From NCBI RefSeq assembly GCF_019649055.1, contig NW_026570244.1, positions 1,178,001-1,242,000 of the forward strand: a stretch of DNA of 64,000 nucleotides. The letters run 5' to 3'. Each line of letters opens with the position of its first letter. Positions within the stretch are counted from its first letter, which is position 1. The position numbers and the translations under genes were made by a program. This document shows, piece after piece, positions 57,392 to 64,000 of this stretch. The notes under the pieces are model-generated. The model made no database searches and was not told where the DNA came from. It was given only the letters and a program-made list of their open reading frames with translations. This DNA is from Paramacrobiotus metropolitanus (taxonomy: Eukaryota > Tardigrada > Eutardigrada > Parachela > Macrobiotidae).

Positions 57392-58880
57392 ATGGAAGGC
57401 CCGGCAAGTCTGCCTCCATTTAGACGCCTGTTGCGGGGGGTCAACGGGTTCAGTCATCAGAATACGGTTGCAGTGCGCAGCCTGGACGGGATTTGGTGGT
57501 TAGGTTATTTACAGGTAAGTGTATTCTGTATACCGCGCGAGTTTTCGAGAGGAACGCAATTTAAAATTGACAAGGGATAAAGAGTACCTAAACAATTTGT
57601 AGTTAATGATATCTGTTATGTCATAGCAATCAGTAGAACATAAAATATAATTAAATAATTTAAAGAAGTTCCTTAAACGAAAGCAGCCATCATCTTCAGC
57701 CATAGCAATCTGTAAATGCTGCAAAGGTCACCTTTGATCACGAAAGTATATCGCTTGCCGGTGACCTACTATTGCTGGAGTGTATTGATCGTGAGTTGTA
57801 TAAGGCCGCTTGTATTCTGGATCATGATGAGGCAAGGTGTTTTGAAAGATCGTTTTTTCAGTGTGTCATTTGTGCTACGTCAGCTGGCAGACTTCCGGCG
57901 TCACAGACCGCACTTCTTCAACCTTTATTGAAGTGGTGGACCGCTGTCAGATAGTGGAACAGCTGCCCTTGGAGGAAATGGCCTTTCAAGAGAAAAGCCA
58001 CCTTTTGACGTACAGGAAGTTCATTATCCCTGTTCTGCAAACGGAGCCGGTTCTGCAGGAAGCCGCCGATGTATACCGCCTGATCACATTGTTTCGTCGA
58101 AGCTATCACCATGATCACTGCATTTACACAACGTCGCTGTCGGACGGTTGTCGCTTTCACCTGACCGTTGGATCGGACTCTTGCACTCTCATGGTCATAA
58201 CTCATAGTACGGACACCATCACGGAGCACGAAAGAACGAGACTTGCTTTGCATGCAGTCCTGGATGAACATTTCCAGAGCCGGCATCAGGGACCACCTTT
58301 AAGACACCCTCACTGCCCCGACAACGGAGAACTTGTTTGTTTGTTTGTACGTCGCCGGTCTAGCAGCTCTTCCGCTGCTAGACCGGCGACGTACAAACGC
58401 TAACGCTGCGCCACTGGACGCCGGGGCTGGCGCGGGCGACCTTTAACCGCGCCACCGCGGACCTCGAGGTCCTGGCCTACGTGCTGCCGCTGCTCGTCGG
58501 CGGGCCGGTGCCGCGCATCGTCCTGCAGCACTGCGTCGTCGAGGACGACCTCAGCTCCAGATGGCGCATGAATCGCGCCTTGGACGCGGTGGGGATCGGC
58601 GCCGAGGACCCCGTCTGCTTTTCGTGGTGTGGTCCCCTGCACCGCCTGGGACCGCTGCTGGTCCGGTGCCGCCGACTTATCCTCCGCGACTACGTCATGC
58701 AGGATATCTTCGGCTCGTTCGGCCGCGGAGAGAGTCCGCGGCAGTCGCACCTGTATACGGGGCGGGGTGTTTGGCGCCGCCCAATGGACGTCCGGCTGGC
58801 CGACCTCCGCCTGGACAGCAGGGAAGCCACTCTGGGCGTGGTCATGCAGGCCGTGGAGGTGGACGCTTATTCACTAATTA
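57392..58880 (+). pseudogene. F-box-like chimera joining two subfamilies (locus B)
   Basis: Exon 1 (57392-57514; FSHQNTVAVRSLDGIWW) starts with ATG after a conserved TGTAG|GTCAGC acceptor-like leader. Exon 2, the 217-base exon of loci A and C, is missing. Exon 3 begins at 57862 (TTTTTTCAG|TGTGTCATT) with VVDRCQIVEQLPLEEM, DVYRLITLFRR and LSDGCRFHLTVG, closest to locus A. After NGELVC the sequence enters a perfect 56-base hairpin (58343-58398). It emerges inside exon-2-type sequence of locus D (TLTLRHWTPGLARATF ... MDVRLADLRLDS, to about 58860), but in a different frame. The F-box segment is lost at the junction. Both halves are well preserved, so the fusion is recent. The missing end of the D-type part lies nearby in inverted orientation. 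Confidence 0.75.
58343..58398. repeat. Perfect hairpin at chimera junction, 25-bp arms, 6-nt loop
   Basis: The arm starting GTTTGTACGTCGCCGGTCTA at 58343 is exactly mirrored from 58374 to 58398 around TCTTCC. It separates the locus-A-like and locus-D-like halves of locus B. Confidence 0.92.
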
Positions 58881-58984
58881 ATGTACCACATGCTGCAGTA
58901 ATGAATACTAACAACAATAACTGTTGACATTTGAGAACAGATCAGTGTCGAGTTAAGAGAAAATGTAATAAAGAGTAATTACGC

Positions 58985-59410
58985 ATTATCCATCTACTGT
59001 AGTCTTCCCGTGGCTCGGCCGAATAGGCTATCCAGAGCGGCGGTCGTCACTGGGCTGTGCCGCATCGCCGACACGGGCCACTCCACATCCGGTTAGTCAA
59101 TCTCGTAGGGCAACGCCAGATGCCCGGCAGGATTGCGGGAGTCGGTGCTGCCGTGCCACCGTCGTCATCACAGCCACAACAACTTTAATTAGTCTCTTTT
59201 AACTGCTGTGATTTATTTTTTCTTGTATCAGTGAGCCGATTGTGCAAATGAACAATTATCAAGTTGCTTTCTAAAAAATCATTAGACTTACACCGCCGGA
59301 ATCCTCTTCATCGCCGCCCGGTAGCGCCGGGCGTCCTCCGGTGGCAGCGCGAGCGCTAGTATTCCAGCATGACCTTTACGTTTAGTGCACATGTCGGTCG
59401 ACACCGCCGG
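58985..59410 (-). pseudogene. Inverted 3' fragment of a locus-D-type gene
   Basis: On the minus strand, 59405-59294 matches the end of locus-D exon 2 (KVMLEY then a TAG in place of the Trp codon). It has a 1-base insertion just before and a preserved phase-2 donor GT|GTAAGT. About 59156-58990 matches the last exon (PDVEWPVSAMRHSPVT, AALDSLF), with a TAA before PDVEWP. Together with 58.39-58.86 kb on the plus strand it accounts for one D-type gene split by an inversion. Confidence 0.75.
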
Positions 59411-60166
59411 TGTCACGACTCTGTTGAATTCCAGCTGAAAATTACAGTAATGATTCGAAGCAACACACCGGGGAACCTCGCTCTCACACGAATTCTTACG
59501 TCAGCGTCTGTCGATCGAAATACAACGTCGAGGCAACGCGGCTTCCGTGCTGGGGACGATGGAAGGAGCGGATGAATTAGAAGAAATTTTGTTATTGTAA
59601 TAATTATTCTGTTTTTGTTGCCAATTCATGTATTAATCTAACTGGCTTGTGCTATTAAAGTAAAAATACGGAGGAGAGATGGAAAGTAAAGGACACTAAA
59701 TGTTAAGCCTCCCCTTGCCTGCTCAGTGGCCGATTCGATTCTCTGTCAGCCTCCCTTTTAATTGTAAGTAGTAAAGATGCTGTATCGCAAAAGACGGTTT
59801 TATAACAGCTGGACCCAGAGTACAGTTTAGTTTGGTTACTGTAGTTTAGTTTATTCATTGAGTAGACAAACCCACTTTCGAGTCTGGTAACAGAAGACCT
59901 TCTGAATTGTTTTGCCAAATTTATTCCTAATCAATCCACGCGCGTATACGTACGTACTGTAAGGTTTCCGTAGGAAACGTTCCGCAGGAGTTTGTTTAAT
60001 AAGGGATAAATTGGTTGCCAGTTGCCAGCGCAAATGGTAAAGTTATCGTAGATTTGCGATGGAGTTATCATGATGTGCTGTTCACACAGCTATATTATTC
60101 TAAACAGTACGAAATATACACTCTCCTATATATAAAGGTGTGTTGCTTTGGTGCATGTAGGTCAGC
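59411..60166. other. Spacer between loci B and C
   Basis: No exon. The presumed upstream sequence of locus C, including a TGTAG|GTCAGC acceptor-like leader right before its ATG, as in loci A and B. The shared acceptor suggests an unrecognised non-coding first exon. Confidence 0.4.
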
Positions 60167-63100
60167 ATGGAACCTGCCAGAAATCTGCCTCCGTTTCGAC
60201 GGCTATTGCGGTGCGCTGATGGATTCAGCTATCAGAATACGGCTGCTGTGTGGAACCAGGCCGGCGCTTGGTGGCTGGGATATGTGCAGGTTAGGCTACA
60301 AGCATTTACGCAGGCACAAAATAGTGTGTCCACAGTCGTTGAATCTGCAGGTCTAAGTAACTACTTGGTGCAGAAGAACCCATAAACATTTTTACCGGCA
60401 AAAATACTTGCTGTTGGAAGTCCGCTAGCAGGTACTCGTGCGTATACATATCGTATTTCACGAAACAAATAACAGAAAAAATAAATTGTTAGATCTTCTA
60501 GGGCAGCGTTTGGTGAAAGGCAGTCCATATAAGTACTTTATCCAGTGTTAACACGAAACTACTTTGTATTATCTGGAATGTCAACTTTCGCGCGTGGCGC
60601 GAAGTTCACGATCTTTGTAACTGCGCAAAATTGCTGGAAATTTCAATTTGAAGAAGTGTGCTGCTTTACATTGTAGTTAATAACTTAATTCTAGAGAAAG
60701 TTCAAGAGCAAATGCGAAGATAATTAATTACCATCAAGCCCAAAATTCATAGAAATTGTTGTGTTCAAAGCCGACGCACATTTCTAATGTGAAATTCGCT
60801 GGAAATTCTGTGGAACATAGTAGCATTCTTACATACAGTACAGCAACTTAATTACATTCGTAAAGTTGCTGTCGCTGTCCGGTATTAAATGTCAAGCCCA
60901 ATAAATCCGTAATTATGTACAGTAGACCGCAAAGGCGCAAACGGCTTTTTAAAAAGCATATTTCACCGTACACCTAACCGGTAAGTAGTGATCGCGAAAT
61001 ATGTAGAGCATGTTGAGTGTGTTGAGTACAAACTGTACAATCAATGGTGCAGCAACAATTATGATGATGATTATTATTATTATCGAACAACAGTAGCCAA
61101 ACTCCACTAGGGAGACTTTTAAGGCTATTGGAAATTATTTTTGGTATTTTGAAAATTTTTTACTTTTTTTGGTTTGATTTTATGAGATAAAAGTTACTTA
61201 CTCATCTGGGAATGAGTGTAGTTACTATTGTAATTAATTAATTAGAATGGCCCCTTCAGAAAGTTACAGGCTGAAAAATGGTGGCCCATTCTAAAATATA
61301 TTGTGCGAAAAATAAAGGCACCTCCCGAAATAAGCGCACCTGCTGCTTGGTATTCGAAATATTAGCCGCCCAGTGCGCCGGTATTTACAATATACCTGTA
61401 ATATAATTATGACATAATTACCAAAATGTTCGTGTATGAATGTTGTACAACTTGAAAAAATTAAGTGCATTTTTGTCAACACGACGTTGATTATCAGTGT
61501 ATCACCTACATATTATCTGCATGTAGAAATACTAATCTTTTGGATCTAATAAAATGGTTCTGGATTATGACATTATGCGAGTGGTGCAGGCACCGTGCAG
61601 CGTTCTTGGCAACTCCAGATTCGCTGTTTTAGGAAAGTTTTTTTTTTAATGCAACAGAGTTTGTACGTACGGGGTTCGTACAATACACTGGTTACATACT
61701 AGTCAATATCTCGCAGTTATAAACGTGACAATTATTACTAGTAATAAATGCAAGTCGAGCGCGAATAAGTACTTATTCGCGCTCGACTTGCAGCTTTTTG
61801 TACAGCTGAGTATGTCATTAATGTCATACCGCGCCGTACGCGGCCGTACGCGTATCATCATGTTGAATGTTTTATATAATTTTCACAGGACATTACGGCG
61901 GACGGGAGTTCTGCTTACGTGGAGTTCGACTCCACGAAGACCAGTGCGTGCTGGATTCCGACGTGCTTCATTTGGCATTTGCCGTTTGTCTTTGACAACC
62001 GGTTGCTGGTAGGGTGGAAGAATATGCCGGTGTGGGTGGCGTTACGCGATGAAGTGGACGGGCCGCTGCGGTTTCGCCCGGCAACTCTGCTGGATTACGC
62101 TTGCCGTAAGGAAACGGGAATCAGTACTACGATATTGTTTTATTAAACATGATTAACATTTTGATTAACCAGATTAGGCACTTTTAAATTTTAAGGGCGA
62201 TGATTAAACAATAACGAAGCACTATCTAATATGCAGTACCAGCTGGCAACTGATCAGCGACGAACCGCGCTTCCGGTCTACTGAATGGCCGGCACCGTGT
62301 GCTGGTCGCAGACGGGCCACGAATCGACGTCCAGTTAATTGCATGTTATTTTTCAGTGTGCCACGTGTATTTCGTAAGGACGGAGATTCGTGGCTTGAAC
62401 GGCCGCTCTCCAGTTGCACGCGTGGAAGTAGTGGACCGGTGTCAGATTGTCGCAAAGCTCCCGTCCGGCGAAATGCCTAATGTGCCTATCCAGGATGGAA
62501 GAAACTTGTTGACCTACACCAAGTACATTATTGATTTTCCCGGAGCAGAGTCCGTTCTTCAAGAGGCGCCCGATGTGTACCGCATCATCACTCATTTTCG
62601 TAAAGGCTATTACGAACTTCATCCGAATTATGGCCGGTTGTCGGACGGCTGCCGATTTCACCTGAAATTGGGCTCGAAGGCCTGTACCTTTGTGGTCATC
62701 GCTCAGACCACGGACACACCCATACGGCAGCAAATAGCAAAGTCGCTGCAGAGCGTACTGCAAAGACACTTGAGCGGGCGCTCTGATTTACCGCCTTTGA
62801 GTTACCGGAACAGCATCGCCCCTGAATTAACGTGGGGAAATGGAGATGCTGCAGGTGCGCCGTGCTACGCTAACCTTGTACTCGTAGCGCCAGTCCAGAA
62901 CATGTATTATAATTATTATACACTATTATACATTTATTGTATTGTCAGCGACAGCGAGTGGCACGTGTAAAGTGTATTTGCAACATTGTCAGCAGAATTT
63001 AACATTAGCTTGGCGGGGTATTCGCTTATGTTTTATGTTATCGCTAATCAGCTTGTAAAGAAGCTTAATTCGTAACCGACGATTATTCCTTTACAGAAAC

Positions 63101-63442
63101 TCGCAACTCTTGTCGAGAAGCCTGTACAGATATTTGGCATCTCTCGCATTTGATTCTAAGCGAGATATTCACTTACATGGACCTGCCAACCACAATGCAG
63201 CTTCGACGGTTAGTCTCGTAATTTTATGAACTCTCACTTACCTGTTAACCGGTGGTGTTGTATAGCTTGCGAAAGTTAAAGGGATGCTCCTGCTTTTGCG
63301 CAGCTTTTGGAAGTACGCTTTTCCTGGAAAAAATGTTCACTTTGTTAGTGCAGAAGCGTTTGAAGGAGCGAGTGGTACGCATTGCACAGAGGACGTAGAC
63401 TTGACATTCGCGTGTGCAACCGGCACGAAGGTGGATGTTTAA
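60167..63442 (+). pseudogene. F-box-like family gene with premature stop (locus C)
   Basis: Exons: 60167-60289 (MEPARNLPPFRRLL ... WWLGYVQ), 61889-62105 (YVEFDSTKTSACW, PVWVALRDEVDGP; 217 bases), 62357-62854 (VVDRCQIVAKLPSGEM, DVYRIITHFRKGYY, LSDGCRFHLKLG), 63097-63208 (F-box-like LILSEIFTYMDLPTTMQLRR, entered by G|AA and left in phase 2 as in locus A), 63304-63442. The fifth exon (GTHCTEDVDLTFACATG) matches the start of the family's long C-terminal exon but stops at TAA 63440-63442. Weak similarity continues in the same frame for ~30 codons. Exons 1-4 are flawless. So this is a recently stopped copy, a short isoform encoding the N-terminal region plus F-box, or the true splice here differs. 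The long C-terminal exon is otherwise missing before the window ends. Confidence 0.65.
61749..61792. repeat. Perfect 44-bp palindrome without spacer
   Basis: TGCAAGTCGAGCGCGAATAA and its exact mirror meet between 61770 and 61771. It lies in intron 1 of locus C, 97 bases before exon 2. Confidence 0.92.
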
Positions 63443-64000
63443 AGAAACTGCATCCACTTTTCTGGCGAGTATCGGCAGATTATGAGTCGTGTACTGTGCC
63501 TGAGTTCCTACCACCGTGCATGCACCTTCTGCTTCGACCGGTGAAAACTAGTTGCGTTACAGAAATGTCGTATTATAGACAAGCAAAGCTGTGGCCAGCT
63601 AAATAAACTTTTTAGTGGTCGCAGAGGCTGATTACCTTAATACAAAATTTCTTAACATTTTTCGAACTTCTTTATGAAGATTGCGCTTTATATGCCGAAT
63701 GGCATGGTAATAGTATGTAGATCTAGAGGTCTGTAGTCTGTACACCCATTACTGCGCTGTCAAAAAATAATTGCAGTAATAATTAGCACACATACAGTAC
63801 GTAAAAGTTTGCAGTCGTCCATTTATATTTCTGTCTGTACAATAAAATCAACCTTGGGCCTTCGACTGGAGAATCACTACCGGTATGATAAGCTTGCCGG
63901 CGTCCTGCACTGGCGTTCACCTTGCAGTAAGCTTCAATTTGAAAGCATTTTTCGGGGTTAGCTCGCGTAGGTATCAACCTTCAAGCAGCCTCTTCAACAA
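63443..64000. other. Window end, no gene recognised
   Basis: About 100 bases after the locus-C stop still look weakly like the family's C-terminal exon. The remainder is AT-rich with no exon seen. Confidence 0.4.

Overview
This is a eukaryotic, animal window. It carries intron-rich orthologues of animal genes: coatomer gamma, protein aurora borealis, a FUN14-domain protein, a SETD1-type histone methyltransferase, a Slo1/BK-type potassium channel and ceramide glucosyltransferase. Exons are strikingly GC-rich and introns and spacers AT-rich. Introns are mostly short GT-AG introns. Nothing fixes the species; a small-genome invertebrate, possibly a tardigrade-like ecdysozoan, is my inference only. 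All exon boundaries were read by eye from reading frame, GT/AG sites and family similarity. They are frame-consistent in the main genes but may be off by a few bases.

Layout. 1-2.8 kb: repeats, then a 5'-shortened member of an F-box-like gene family (locus 1). 3.7-7.5 kb: a decayed ceramide glucosyltransferase with a duplicated 3' fragment. 8.7-10.9 kb (-): an unknown exon and a Pro/Gly/Gln/Tyr-rich gene with broken frames. 11-17.6 kb: a gene desert of tandem repeats and GC-rich hairpins. 17.7-22.6 kb (+): complete coatomer gamma. 23.1-26.9 kb (-): a six-exon F-box-like pseudogene (locus A) holding a foldback element. 27.0-28.0 kb: a TIR element. 29.8-31.0 kb (-): a small CUB-like secreted protein. 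32.2-35.5 kb (-): an in-frame chimera of the coatomer-gamma N-terminal half with BORA. 36-37.2 kb (+): FUN14 protein. 37.6-39.3 kb (-): the only intact full-length F-box-like gene (locus D). 40.5-41.8 kb: a hAT-type MITE with 8-bp target duplication. 42.7-46.75 kb (+): SETD1. 48.2-50.0 kb: an apparently intact Tc1 transposon. 50.1-55.9 kb (+): a 22-exon BK-like channel. 57.4-63.5 kb: two more F-box-like loci (B, a broken chimera; C, with a premature stop) and an inverted fragment.

Themes. First, a fast-evolving gene family with five loci in one window. It has a shared six-exon plan: a two-part N-terminal region, an F-box-like exon, a long C-terminal exon and a short last exon behind a conserved phase-2 intron. 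Its members are intact, shortened, frameshifted, inverted and fused. Second, a segmental duplication has joined half of COPG in frame to the mitotic regulator BORA. Third, the BK channel keeps the pore and the CxxCH element but lacks the aspartate-rich calcium bowl and has an Asp for an S4 Arg. These three, plus the young Tc1 copy and several perfect spacerless palindromes, are the points most worth following.
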